From Haloarcula salinisoli (GTDB lineage: Archaea > Halobacteriota > Halobacteria > Halobacteriales > Haloarculaceae): a DNA stretch of 64,000 bases. The stretch lies in the NCBI RefSeq assembly GCF_019599405.1, contig NZ_RKLQ01000001.1, forward strand, positions 1,240,001 to 1,304,000. Reading direction: 5' to 3'. Shown piece after piece: positions 1 through 8,226 of this stretch. Under the pieces are notes generated by a model. That model ran no database searches. It saw only the letters and a list, made by a program, of their open reading frames with translations, and had not been told where the DNA came from. The position numbers and the translations under genes are program-made. Numbering within the stretch: the stretch's first letter is position 1; each line of letters begins with the position of its first letter.

Positions 1-215
1 TCGGTCAACACCGATTCGAGGATGCCGACGACCGAGTCACGGATCGCGGCGTTCTCAGTCCGCTGGAGGACCGTCAGCACCAGCAACAGGAGCGGCAGTA
101 TAGAGAGGAAGGCGTGATAGGCAATCGACCCCGCCATGAACGTTATCTTCTCGACTCTCGCCTCGTGGACGACGGCGCGGCCCACCTCCTCGATCCGACT
201 GACTCTATCGTTCAT
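1..215 (-). CDS. YihY/BrkB-family inner membrane protein, 5' part only
   Basis: The ATG is at 215 on the minus strand and the gene runs off the left edge, so only about 71 N-terminal residues are visible. They show a short charged N-terminus, then the stretch ITFMAGSIAYHAFLSILPLL, a transmembrane helix whose 'GSIAYHAFLSILP' pattern is characteristic of the YihY/BrkB family (once misnamed ribonuclease BN). The family consists of multi-pass membrane proteins of unsettled function, possibly transporters. The neighbour msrB is divergent. The family call rests on this first helix only. Confidence 0.75.
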   Translation of the reverse strand, partial: MNDRVSRIEEVGRAVVHEARVEKITFMAGSIAYHAFLSILPLLLLVLTVLQRTENAAIRDSVVGILESVLT

Positions 216-302
216 ACTCCGGGTTGCAGAGCCCCTCGCAAATAGCCAGCGTTCGCACAGAGCCGACGTGGGCTTATCATCCTCCAGCCCGTACACGTGG
301 GT

Positions 303-710
303 ATGAGTGAACAGGCCGATAGCCTGCCGGAGACCGACGACGAATGGCGCGAGATACTCACCGACGAGGAGTACCGAATCCTCCGCGAAGCCGGAACCGA
401 ACCCCGCTTCAGTAGCGACCTCATGGAGGTCAAAGACGACGGCGTCTTCACCTGTGCGGGCTGTGGGGCAGAGCTGTTCGACAGCGAGGAGAAGTTCGAC
501 TCCGGAACTGGGTGGCCCAGCTTCTGGGACGTCTACGATGAAGGCACCGTCGAGACGCGTGTCGACAACAGCCACGGAATGCGCCGGACGGAGGTCGTCT
601 GTGCGAACTGCGAGGGCCACCTGGGCCACGTCTTCGACGACGGCCCCGAGCCGACCGGCAAGCGCTACTGCATCAACGGGGCGGCGCTTGAGTTCGAGAG
701 CGAAGACTAG
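303..710 (+). CDS. msrB: Peptide-methionine (R)-S-oxide reductase MsrB
   Basis: This 135-residue cytosolic enzyme reduces the R-epimer of methionine sulfoxide in damaged proteins. The structural zinc site is visible as C51-x2-C54 and C100-x2-C103. The family signature GTGWPSF is at 68-74, the GHLGHVFDDGP block at 105-115, and the catalytic cysteine is C123 in RYCIN. The length matches a single-domain MsrB. ATG 303 is preferred over GTG 297 because a TATA-like 'cttatca' lies about 28 bases upstream, which suggests a leaderless transcript. It converges on a glutaredoxin-like gene, a plausible source of reducing power, and their stop codons overlap in a CTAG. Confidence 0.96.
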   Translation: MSEQADSLPETDDEWREILTDEEYRILREAGTEPRFSSDLMEVKDDGVFTCAGCGAELFDSEEKFDSGTGWPSFWDVYDEGTVETRVDNSHGMRRTEVVCANCEGHLGHVFDDGPEPTGKRYCINGAALEFESED

Positions 711-946
711 GCGTAGGACCGCTCGACGAACTCCAGGATGCGGTCGGACTCGGCCATCGTGACGCCGCGCTCCTCGTCGACCAGGACCGGGACCGCCCGC
801 TGGCCCGAGACCCGCTTGACCTCGTCGCGCTTCGAGTGGAGCGCCTCGACCCAGACGCTGTCGTAGTCGACGCCCAGTTCGTCCAGCCGGTCGGCCACTT
901 TCTCGCAGTACGGACAGCCCTCGAGCTGGTAGAGTGTGTGACTCAT
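707..946 (-). CDS. Glutaredoxin-like / GST N-terminal-domain thiol protein
   Basis: A 79-residue thioredoxin-fold protein. The redox motif C11-P-Y-C14 follows the first beta strand, and the cis-proline is P53 in 'AVPVLV'. The fold then ends with a helix starting at 'ESDRILEFVE', as in glutaredoxins and GST N-terminal domains. It probably acts as a small cytosolic dithiol reductant. In haloarchaea the electron donor is likely not glutathione, since these organisms use gamma-glutamylcysteine (established knowledge). It faces msrB tail to tail and could supply electrons to it; that pairing is inference. Confidence 0.88.
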   Translation of the reverse strand: MSHTLYQLEGCPYCEKVADRLDELGVDYDSVWVEALHSKRDEVKRVSGQRAVPVLVDEERGVTMAESDRILEFVERSYA

Positions 947-1099
947 AGCGGGTCGTACGGTCCCCGGCCTGAAAATGAGTTCGCCATCTTGTCTCAGCGA
1001 GAGAATCCCGTCGTCGTCGGCCTGCGGCCAATCACCTTTAGCGGCTTCGACGCCACATGTTCACGGCGGGTGTGAATCGCGTAAACTTCGGTTAGAATT

Positions 1100-1205
1100 C
1101 GCCGTGTTACTGCTAGTCTTGAGTCTCAAACGGACCGACCGGGTTCTACTTTCACTGTGGGTGGCTAATTTTTAAGGTCCCACCGCAAGTGTAATAAAAT
1201 GGTTG
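1100..1205 (+). mobile_element. Probable left end of the TnpB element
   Basis: The spacer between the glutaredoxin gene and tnpB is markedly more AT-rich just before the transposase. It holds a short inverted repeat, gtggg at 1157-1161 and cccac at 1179-1183, around the AT-rich run 'taatttttaag' that may also supply the TATA box for tnpB. Such subterminal hairpins are expected at IS200/IS605 ends. The exact left boundary and the target-adjacent motif cannot be fixed from one sequence, so the coordinates are approximate. Confidence 0.4.
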
Positions 1206-2552
<1,347 letters not shown>

Positions 2553-2649
2553 ACCGGCTGAGACTTCCACGGAGGAAACCCCGGCTTCGTCGGGCTTTGC
2601 CCGACTGTTTGAGGGACTTTATCCCTCTCCGCTCACGCCGGGGAGGATG
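2553..2649 (+). ncRNA. Right end of TnpB element; likely omega-RNA (reRNA) scaffold
   Basis: Right after the tnpB stop the DNA folds into nested perfect stems. An outer 6-bp stem pairs 2579-2584 (ccccgg) with 2638-2643 (ccgggg). Inside it sit a 7-bp hairpin with a TTT loop (2589-2595 with 2599-2605) and a 6-bp hairpin (2611-2616 with 2622-2627), giving a three-way junction. TnpB guide RNAs are processed from the 3' end of the transposon, with the scaffold in the right end and the guide taken from the flank (established for IS200/IS605). Here the flank beginning about 2644-2650 is the 3' end of ndk, read antisense. The scaffold role is inferred from position and fold. Confidence 0.6.
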
Positions 2650-3114
2650 TCATTCGTACAGCCAGGAGCCGTCTATCTTGTCCCACTCGACAAGCTCGTC
2701 CTCGTCGAAGAACAGCTCGATTTCGCGCTGGTTGGCACCCTCGTCCTCGTGGTCGGAGCCGTGGATGACGTTGCGCCCCAGGTCCAGGCCGTAGTCCCCG
2801 CGGATGGTGCCCGGTGCGGCCTCCGCCGGGTCCGTCGCGCCCATCATCCGGCGGACCTGTCGGGTGGCGTCTTGCCCGTCAAGGACCATCGCGAAGACGG
2901 GACCGGAGGTGATGAACTCGACGAGCGAGTCGTAGAAGGGTTTCCCCTCGTGTTCGGCGTAATGCTGTTCGGCGAGCTCGCGGTCCATCTGCATGAACTT
3001 CGCGCCGACGATCTTCAGGCCGCGATTCTCGAACCGTTCGAGTATCTCGCTGATGAGCCCGCGCTGGACACCGTCCGGTTTGACCATGACGAATGTTCGC
3101 TCTGTTTCTGGCAT
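2650..3114 (-). CDS. ndk: Nucleoside diphosphate kinase
   Basis: A 154-residue enzyme that transfers the gamma-phosphate between nucleoside di- and triphosphates through a phosphohistidine. The catalytic residue is H118 in 'NVIHGSD', exactly the classical numbering, and the N-terminal 'KPDGVQRG' block is intact. The length is standard. It is the last gene of the operon L7Ae-S28e-L24e-Ndk, 28 bases after the L24e stop. A run of six A on the plus strand at 3120-3125 (U6 in the mRNA) sits just before the start. The stop codon at 2650-2652 directly abuts the right end of the TnpB element. Confidence 0.97.
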   Translation of the reverse strand: MPETERTFVMVKPDGVQRGLISEILERFENRGLKIVGAKFMQMDRELAEQHYAEHEGKPFYDSLVEFITSGPVFAMVLDGQDATRQVRRMMGATDPAEAAPGTIRGDYGLDLGRNVIHGSDHEDEGANQREIELFFDEDELVEWDKIDGSWLYE

Positions 3115-3119
3115 CTGTC

Positions 3120-3125
3120 AAAAAA
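3120..3125 (-). terminator. U6 tract between L24e and Ndk
   Basis: Six consecutive U in the minus-strand transcript lie between the L24e stop and the ndk start. Archaeal termination depends on short U-tracts, so this could partially terminate the ribosomal operon and lower ndk expression. It is short and may equally be a promoter-proximal AT patch for ndk. Confidence 0.3.
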
Positions 3126-3142
3126 GTCGAACGCCGATGGCT

Positions 3143-3547
3143 TTACGCTTCGGCTTCTTCGGCCTCGTCCTCGTCGGCATCCTCGTCGGCTTCGTCCGCG
3201 TCGTCGTCGGCGGATTCGTCCGCGTCTGCGTCGTCGCTCTTGGCCGCTGGGTCCTCGGAGTCGCTCTCCTCGTCAGCAGCGTCCGCGTCTTCGGCCGCTT
3301 CGTCTTCGGCGGCAGCTGCGTCCGCCTCGGCCTCGGCAGCGTCTTCGGCCGCCTGCTGCTCGGCCGCGGTCGTCTGTCGACCGGCGTCGGTCCAGCCGAG
3401 GTTCCGGGCCTCGCGGCCCAGGTCGGCGTTGTTCTCGCACTTCGAGGAACAGAAGTGCGTGGTCGAGCCGTCGTTGTGGACGAGCATCGTGCCCGTACCG
3501 GGCTCGATGTCCTGCCCACAGTAGTCACAGTCTCGGGTTCGGGGCAT
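3143..3547 (-). CDS. rpl24e: Large ribosomal subunit protein eL24 with a long acidic tail
   Basis: Residues 1-60 are a normal archaeal L24e: a zinc ribbon with C7-x2-C10 and C33-x3-C37, followed by 'ARNLGWTDAGR'. The archaeal protein is usually 60-70 residues. Here the reading frame continues for about 74 more residues made almost entirely of Ala, Asp, Glu and Ser, ending 'DEAEEAEA'. The tail is in frame and ends cleanly 28 bases before ndk, so it looks translated. It is probably disordered and solvent-exposed on the ribosome. Two bases separate it from the S28e gene, consistent with translational coupling. Confidence 0.94.
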   Translation of the reverse strand: MPRTRDCDYCGQDIEPGTGTMLVHNDGSTTHFCSSKCENNADLGREARNLGWTDAGRQTTAAEQQAAEDAAEAEADAAAAEDEAAEDADAADEESDSEDPAAKSDDADADESADDDADEADEDADEDEAEEAEA

Positions 3548-3549
3548 CG

Positions 3550-3777
3550 TTATTGTCCTCCGATGGAGTCGGCTTCGCGGGCCGTCTCACGGAGCTGAAG
3601 GATGTCGCCCTCGCGGACGGGACCGAGGACGTTCCGGGTGATGATACGGCCCTGGTTTTCGCCCTCGCGGATGCGGCATTTGACCTGCATGGCCTCACCG
3701 TGCATCCCCGTCTTGCCGACGATCTCGATGACCTCGGCCGACGTGGCGCCGCTACTTTCGGATTCCTCAGCACTCAT
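3550..3777 (-). CDS. rps28e: Small ribosomal subunit protein eS28
   Basis: A 75-residue archaeal S28e with the OB-fold core '[21 protein letters not shown]' split across residues 24-44, followed by the diagnostic ending '[13 protein letters not shown]'. It has a haloarchaeal acidic N-terminal extension of about 10 residues. It binds near the decoding region of the 30S subunit. It lies between L7Ae (11 bases upstream) and L24e (2 bases downstream) in the conserved operon. Confidence 0.97.
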   Translation of the reverse strand: MSAEESESSGATSAEVIEIVGKTGMHGEAMQVKCRIREGENQGRIITRNVLGPVREGDILQLRETAREADSIGGQ

Positions 3778-3788
3778 CTTTGGTCACC

Positions 3789-4151
3789 TCACCGAAGCTC
3801 CTCGACCTTGTCGGCGATGTCCTCGACGTCGGCCTCGGCCTCACCGGCGTCGGTGATGGCTGCGGCGGCGGAGCCGACTTCGAGCCCGGCGGCGTGGCCC
3901 AGGTCGTCCTGCTGCTCGACGAAGATGAAGGGGACACCCTTCTCGTCGGCCAGCTCGGGGATGTGCATGACAATCTCCTCGGGCTGGACGTCCTCGGCGA
4001 CGAAGACGAGCTCGGCGGAGCCCCGTTCGACGGCCTTGGTCGTCTCGTTGGTTCCTTTCTTGACTGTGCCTGTGTCTCGTGCGACTTCCAGCGCCTCGAG
4101 GGCGTCGTCCTCGAGGTCGGCCGGAACGTCGAAATCTACGTATACTGGCAT
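3789..4151 (-). CDS. rpl7ae: Ribosomal protein L7Ae (eL8), K-turn binding
   Basis: A 120-residue L7Ae. It is a component of the 50S subunit and also the K-turn-binding core of box C/D and H/ACA guide RNPs and of archaeal RNase P (established). The RNA-binding signature '[14 protein letters not shown]' is at about 31-44 and the 'VPFIFV' strand follows. The start at 4151 (MPVYVDF) is chosen because a strong Shine-Dalgarno, GGAGGTG on the minus strand, sits 9 bases upstream at 4161-4167; an upstream in-frame start at 4172 would bury that site. It is the first gene of the operon and has an unusually long structured leader. Confidence 0.97.
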   Translation of the reverse strand: MPVYVDFDVPADLEDDALEALEVARDTGTVKKGTNETTKAVERGSAELVFVAEDVQPEEIVMHIPELADEKGVPFIFVEQQDDLGHAAGLEVGSAAAAITDAGEAEADVEDIADKVEELR

Positions 4152-4310
4152 TTGTGTATTCACCTCCTGCACGCGGGCTCAGGCTCCCCCGCCGTTCGCG
4201 GGAAATCCCGCGGCACACCCCGGTGGCGTGCTGGTCCTGAGAAGGCTGGGAGCATCATCAACCCGGTGCAGGCTGTAATCGTCTGTGTGCCACGGGTCCT
4301 AAAAGCGCTT
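4152..4310 (-). promoter_or_regulatory. Structured 5' leader of the L7Ae operon, box C/D (K-turn)-like
   Basis: A TATA-like TTTTAGG on the minus strand (4298-4304) predicts transcription starting near 4276, giving a leader of about 125 bases, long for a haloarchaeon. In the RNA sense it contains TGATGA (4255-4260) and CTGA (4179-4182), the box C and box D motifs. They are flanked by an outer stem (4262-4265 with 4174-4177) and an inner 6-bp stem (4248-4253 with 4183-4188). Inside are a 6-bp hairpin (4197-4212) and a 7-bp hairpin (4213-4219 with 4225-4231) containing a pair that is a U-G wobble only in the minus-strand RNA. The layout suggests an L7Ae-binding autoregulatory site. The bulge geometry is not a perfect consensus K-turn. 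Confidence 0.6.
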
Positions 4311-4410
4311 TCGAAGCCGACCCCGGTTGGCAGCCTGCCACACGGCGACGGCCACCGTCGCCCGCTGAGGGTCCCACACCCTTTACCCACCTGGCTCACC
4401 ACTGGCCTCT

Positions 4411-4650
4411 ATGGACGAACGCGCAGGTCCGGACGACCGGACCCTCTACGTCGACCGCGAGGACGGGGATATCGGGACGAAAGGCACCTTCTACGTCGTC
4501 TATCTCGACACCGAGCGGGAGCGCCGCTGGGGCTTCTTCTGTGACAACTGCGAGACGTTCAACAACGCCATGGACTCGATGGGGCGCATCCGCTGTAACG
4601 ACTGTAGTAACCTGAAGAAGGCCGACGAGTGGGACGCGGCCCACGAGTAG
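4411..4650 (+). CDS. Small zinc-ribbon protein, DUF5816-like
   Basis: A 79-residue haloarchaeal protein resembling the DUF5816 family; no function is known. The N-terminal half forms predicted beta strands ('GTFYVVYLD', 'RRWGFFCDNC'). The C-terminal half carries a two-knuckle zinc ribbon, CDNC and CNDC, separated by about 20 residues including 'NNAMDSMGRIR'. That arrangement suggests a structural zinc and possible nucleic-acid or protein binding. A TATA-like 'cctttaccc' lies about 30 bases upstream. It is divergent from the L7Ae operon. The family number is from memory; the zinc ribbon is directly visible. Confidence 0.75.
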   Translation: MDERAGPDDRTLYVDREDGDIGTKGTFYVVYLDTERERRWGFFCDNCETFNNAMDSMGRIRCNDCSNLKKADEWDAAHE

Positions 4651-4722
4651 TAAGGCCTTCCTGCTGTCAACGAGATTTCTAGTGGGAACGTTTATCACCC
4701 ACCCACTGGTAGGGGTTGACAG

Positions 4723-5019
4723 ATGGCGGCCGTTAGCACATCACTAGACGAGCGGGCTCGGTCGATATTCGACGATATCGGGTACACGGTGTCGCGCACT
4801 GAGGACGGACTACGGGCAGCCCATAAGTGGCGAGAGGTGGGCGTGACAGTGCTCGAAGGCGACACAGCGTTCCCGGAATCGGGAGAGATGCACTGTTTCG
4901 TCGCGAGGGCAGCCGAGGCCCCGGACGTCGGCGACCGACTCTCGCGGATGGACGTCGGCTACGACTGGGCGGTCATCGGCGTCCGCGAGGACGGGAGCTA
5001 CGACGTCGTCAGACCGTAG
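4723..5019 (+). CDS. Small haloarchaeal protein of unknown function
   Basis: A 98-residue acidic soluble protein with no recognised catalytic motif. It has a helical N-terminus ('SLDERARSIFDDIGYTV'), beta-rich middle strands ('WREVGVTVLEG', 'MHCFVARA') and a C-terminal 'YDWAVIGVREDGSYDVVRP', suggesting a compact alpha/beta fold. A TATA-like 'gtttatc' about 30 bases before ATG 4723 supports this start and a nearly leaderless mRNA. It is followed by a T6 run at 5034-5039 that probably terminates it. I do not recognise a function. Confidence 0.8.
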   Translation: MAAVSTSLDERARSIFDDIGYTVSRTEDGLRAAHKWREVGVTVLEGDTAFPESGEMHCFVARAAEAPDVGDRLSRMDVGYDWAVIGVREDGSYDVVRP

Positions 5020-5033
5020 CCAAACACTTACCG

Positions 5034-5039
5034 TTTTTT
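5034..5039 (+). terminator. T6 tract after the 4723-5019 gene
   Basis: Six consecutive T lie 15 bases after the stop codon and before the next gene. Archaeal polymerase terminates at short U-runs, so this is a plausible terminator. It could also serve as the AT-rich promoter element for the downstream GTG-start gene. Confidence 0.4.
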
Positions 5040-5055
5040 CGCCGCAGTTTCAGGT

Positions 5056-5586
5056 GTGCAATCGAATCTCGTCACCGACGCGTTCGCGCAGTTGTACGAC
5101 GGTATCCTCACGGCGCTTCCGGACATCCTCACCGGCCTGGTGTTCCTCGGGCTCTCGGCCGTCGCTATCAAACTGATAATGCTCGGCGTCCGCGCCGTCC
5201 TGCGGCGCGCCCTGCCCGGGGAAGCGCCGGTGTACCGCCAGTTCGTGGGGGCTATCGTGCTCGTGTTCCTGTGGTTTGCCGTCGGACTCTCCTTTCTCTC
5301 TATCGTCGGGCTGACACTCGTCGCCGCCTCGCTCGGGACAGCGATCGGCTTCCTCGCGCTGGGGGTCTCCTATGCCCTCTCGGGGATGATCGCCGACGCG
5401 GTCGCCGGCGTCTACCTCCTCCGAGACCCCGATTTCAATCCGGGAGACCAGATTCGCGCCGGCGACACGACCGGCGAAGTCAGTGCCATCGAGCTTCGCA
5501 AGACCCGGTTTCTGGTCGACGGGGACGTCGTCGTCCGGGCGAACGCCGAGATAGAGAAAAACTGGACGAAGCTGTCGGCCGAGTGA
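5056..5586 (+). CDS. Short MscS-type mechanosensitive channel protein
   Basis: A 176-residue membrane protein with three predicted helices. The third (residues about 96-125, rich in Gly and Ala, 'LGTAIGFLALGVSYALSG') resembles the pore-lining helix of MscS. It is followed by the start of the beta domain, 'LLRDPDFNPGDQI', then 'GEVSAIELRKTRF', both typical of MscS. The large C-terminal cytoplasmic domain is mostly missing, so this is a minimal form. It would gate ion flow during osmotic downshock. The start is a GTG at 5056; GTG 5054 is out of frame. Confidence 0.8.
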   Translation: MQSNLVTDAFAQLYDGILTALPDILTGLVFLGLSAVAIKLIMLGVRAVLRRALPGEAPVYRQFVGAIVLVFLWFAVGLSFLSIVGLTLVAASLGTAIGFLALGVSYALSGMIADAVAGVYLLRDPDFNPGDQIRAGDTTGEVSAIELRKTRFLVDGDVVVRANAEIEKNWTKLSAE

Positions 5587-5652
5587 GTGCGGTTCGCGTG
5601 CCACAGTCCTTGACACGGGGTATTTATAGCTATTGACGACTAACTCGATGCT

Positions 5653-6567
5653 ATGTTCATCGGCCACGCGCTGCTGGCGTTTGCCCTCGCCGTGGTAGCC
5701 GCCGAGCGGTTCGCCGTCCCTCGCGAGCGTGCGCTTCGCTACGGTATCCTCGCCGGGTTGTTCGCCGCTGTGCCGGACGTCGACGTGGTGTATGCCCCTA
5801 TCGGGCTCCTGGTACGGTCGGCCCAGACAGTGGGCCCGGACGTGTTCTGGGAGACGGCGAACGTCATCCACCGCGGCCCGACACACTCCCTTGTGATGGG
5901 CGCGGTGCTCGCCCTGGCCATCTACTGCTGGGTCGTCGCGACGCGCCCGGCACGCGCCCTCTCGCTCTCGCTTGCCGTCCTGATGGTCGCCGTCGGCTCG
6001 CTGGTCAGTGGCGCCGTAGGCGGCGCCGTCGTGCTGGTCTATACCGTCACGGGGTTCGTCGTCGCTGCCATCGCGAACCGGAAGGGCGTCTCACCCCGAC
6101 CGCTGCTGGGTGCCGCACTGGTCGGCCTCCTCTCGCATCCGTTCGGTGACCTCTTTACCGGCTCGCCGCCGCCGTTCCTGTACCCATTCGACGTTGTACT
6201 TGTCGCCGAGCGCGTGGCGTTACATCCGGACCCGACGGGACAGCTACTGGCGGCCTTCGCGGTCGAACTCGCCGCCATCTGGCTTGCCGTCCTGGCGTAC
6301 GCCCGGCTGACCGACCGGGAACTGCCGTCGCTTGTCAGCCCGCGGGCCTCGCTCGGTGCGGGCTATGCCGTGACCGCCCTGCTGTTGCCCGCTCCGACGA
6401 TGGAGCAGTCCGCCCACTTCGTCTTCAGCGTCCTCGCTGTCGGCGTGGTGGGCGCACCAGTGCGCCCATTCCGTCGCGAGTTCGACCGCCTTCGGATGGC
6501 AGTCACCGGGCTGGCCGCCGTCACTGTCGGCGCCATCGCGTACGCGATAGCATACGGTGTCCTGTGA
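5653..6567 (+). CDS. Membrane-bound metal-dependent hydrolase, YdjM/DUF457-like
   Basis: A 304-residue protein with about eight predicted membrane helices. Conserved polar groups match the LexA-regulated YdjM family: H5 in 'FIGHALLAF', 'AVPDVDVVY' near residue 40, 'HRGPTHSLV' near 75-83 and 'LLSHPFGDLFT' near 160. These His/Asp residues are thought to bind a metal within the membrane; the substrate is unknown. A TATA-like 'tatttata' at 5621-5628 places the transcription start close to ATG 5653. The C-terminal half is a less conserved membrane extension. Confidence 0.82.
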   Translation: MFIGHALLAFALAVVAAERFAVPRERALRYGILAGLFAAVPDVDVVYAPIGLLVRSAQTVGPDVFWETANVIHRGPTHSLVMGAVLALAIYCWVVATRPARALSLSLAVLMVAVGSLVSGAVGGAVVLVYTVTGFVVAAIANRKGVSPRPLLGAALVGLLSHPFGDLFTGSPPPFLYPFDVVLVAERVALHPDPTGQLLAAFAVELAAIWLAVLAYARLTDRELPSLVSPRASLGAGYAVTALLLPAPTMEQSAHFVFSVLAVGVVGAPVRPFRREFDRLRMAVTGLAAVTVGAIAYAIAYGVL

Positions 6568-6690
6568 GACGGACCGGTGTCGCTTATTTCCGGATAGCGT
6601 CGACTCCCGAGTCGACACATATCAGTCCACCACTACGATAATCCGTATGACGGCGACAGTGTTTTCCACGCTCGCACTGACGTGGCTGGC

Positions 6691-7305
6691 ATGAGCGCAG
6701 ACGTGACGGTGCTGTTGCGCGACCGGCGGACCAACGCCGTGCTCGCGTGGCTGGTCGTCACGCTGGTCCTGGCCGTCGTCGTGGGAAGCGTCGCCGCTGG
6801 TGAACTGCTGGCGACGGCCTTCGCCGTCGCGCTGGCGGCTATCGTCCTCCTCCCGCCCATCTCGTACAGAAACGCCCAGGCGATGTTACCCTGGGAGATT
6901 CTGCTGCTGGCCGCTCTCCCGGTCGTCGGCCGACTGTTCGCGACAGTGCCGGTGACCGGCAACCTCGCGACCTACCTCTCGGTGGCCGCTATCGCACTCA
7001 TCGTCGCCGTCGAGCTCCAGCTGTTCACGCCGGTGAAGATGACGCCGCGCTTTGCCGTCATCTTCGTGGGCGTGTCGACACTGGCGACGGCAGGCGTCTG
7101 GGCCGTCCTCCGCTGGGGCGCCGACCGGCTGCTCGGGACGACGTTCATCCTCGACCCCGCGCTCACCGAGCACGCTATCGAGGAGGCCCTGATGTGGGAG
7201 TTCGTCGCCTCGACCATCGCCGGGGTCGGTGCGGGGCTGCTCTTTGCCGTCTACGTCGGTCGCCAGATCGGCACCGCGCGCATCCCCGAGGAGGTACAGG
7301 CATGA
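6691..7305 (+). CDS. Haloarchaeal multi-pass membrane protein, partner of YjdF-like protein
   Basis: A 204-residue protein with about six predicted membrane helices and no catalytic motif that I recognise. ATG 6691 (MSADVTV) is preferred to GTG 6682 three codons upstream. Its stop codon overlaps the start of the next gene in ATGA (7302-7305), so the two are translationally coupled and probably work together in the membrane. The helix with 'EHAIEEALMWEFVAST' carries acidic residues within the membrane, which could matter for function. The role is unknown. Confidence 0.8.
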   Translation: MSADVTVLLRDRRTNAVLAWLVVTLVLAVVVGSVAAGELLATAFAVALAAIVLLPPISYRNAQAMLPWEILLLAALPVVGRLFATVPVTGNLATYLSVAAIALIVAVELQLFTPVKMTPRFAVIFVGVSTLATAGVWAVLRWGADRLLGTTFILDPALTEHAIEEALMWEFVASTIAGVGAGLLFAVYVGRQIGTARIPEEVQA

Positions 7306-7961
7306 GGATTCGCGACTATTTCGGCATCGGCCCGCGCCGCCAGCGCCAGGCCACCTACGTGATGGAGCTCCTCCTGGTAGTCATCTTCGCCATCGGCATC
7401 GTCACGGGCAGTACGGGCGTCATCGTCAACACCGGCGTCGGCCTGCTGGTCACCCAGCTCCCGGCACTGCTCGAACGGGACTACGGCATCGCACTCGACC
7501 CCGCGTTGACGCTGTGGATTACGACCGCCGTCTTCCTCCACGCCGTCGGCGTCATCGGGCTCCCGTGGGCGGACGCGAACTTCTATAAGACCATCTGGTG
7601 GTGGGACCATCTGACCCACGCCCTCTCGTCGTCTATCGTCGCCGCCATCGGCTATACGACCGTGCGGGCACTCGACCGACACTCCGAGGAGATCTACGTC
7701 CCGCCGCGGTTCATGTTCGTGTTCATCCTCATGTTCGTCATGGCCTTCGGCGTCGCCTGGGAGGTCCTGGAGTTCACCATCACGCTCGTGGCCGAGGCGA
7801 CCGGCAACGCGACCATCCTCACCCAGTTCGGACTGGGCGATACGATGCTCGACCTCGTCTTCGACACCATCGGTGCCATCGTGGTCGCCGTCTGGGGGAC
7901 GGCCCACCTGACCGACGTCGTCGGCGTCGTCGAGGGATGGCTCGACGGTCGAGGCAGTTGA
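7302..7961 (+). CDS. YjdF/DUF2238-like integral membrane protein
   Basis: A 219-residue protein with about six membrane helices. Family-like motifs are visible: 'WWWDHLTHALSSS' near residue 100, 'FGVAWEVLEF' near 150 and 'DLVFDTIGAIVVA' near 185. Together they place conserved Asp, His and Glu residues at helix ends, as in the YjdF (DUF2238) family of unknown function. It overlaps the preceding gene by four bases. The pair forms a two-gene membrane operon. Confidence 0.78.
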   Translation: MRIRDYFGIGPRRQRQATYVMELLLVVIFAIGIVTGSTGVIVNTGVGLLVTQLPALLERDYGIALDPALTLWITTAVFLHAVGVIGLPWADANFYKTIWWWDHLTHALSSSIVAAIGYTTVRALDRHSEEIYVPPRFMFVFILMFVMAFGVAWEVLEFTITLVAEATGNATILTQFGLGDTMLDLVFDTIGAIVVAVWGTAHLTDVVGVVEGWLDGRGS

Positions 7962-8226
7962 ACTCTCCCCCGTGGGCGAACAACTGACGACCCGACAGCT
8001 CGCCGGCCCGCTGTATCCGTGTGAGCGACCTCCTGAGCGCAATCCAGCGTTCTCGTGACGGCGGGATATGGCGGCCGCCCTATCTAGATATCATAAACGA
8101 TAATCATAGCTGCGGGTTTATACATCTCAGTCCGTGATTTCATCGGTCACCTAAATTAGCCGTTTCAGGCCTTTAGAACGGCAATTAACAGGATACTACT
8201 TGTACTACCAGCACCTAATCTTGGGA

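Noticed and set aside
4190-4215. The 6-bp hairpin before L7Ae as a terminator
   Set aside because: It is inside the likely leader, has no U-tract and is flanked by box C/D-like motifs, so a leader structure explains it better.
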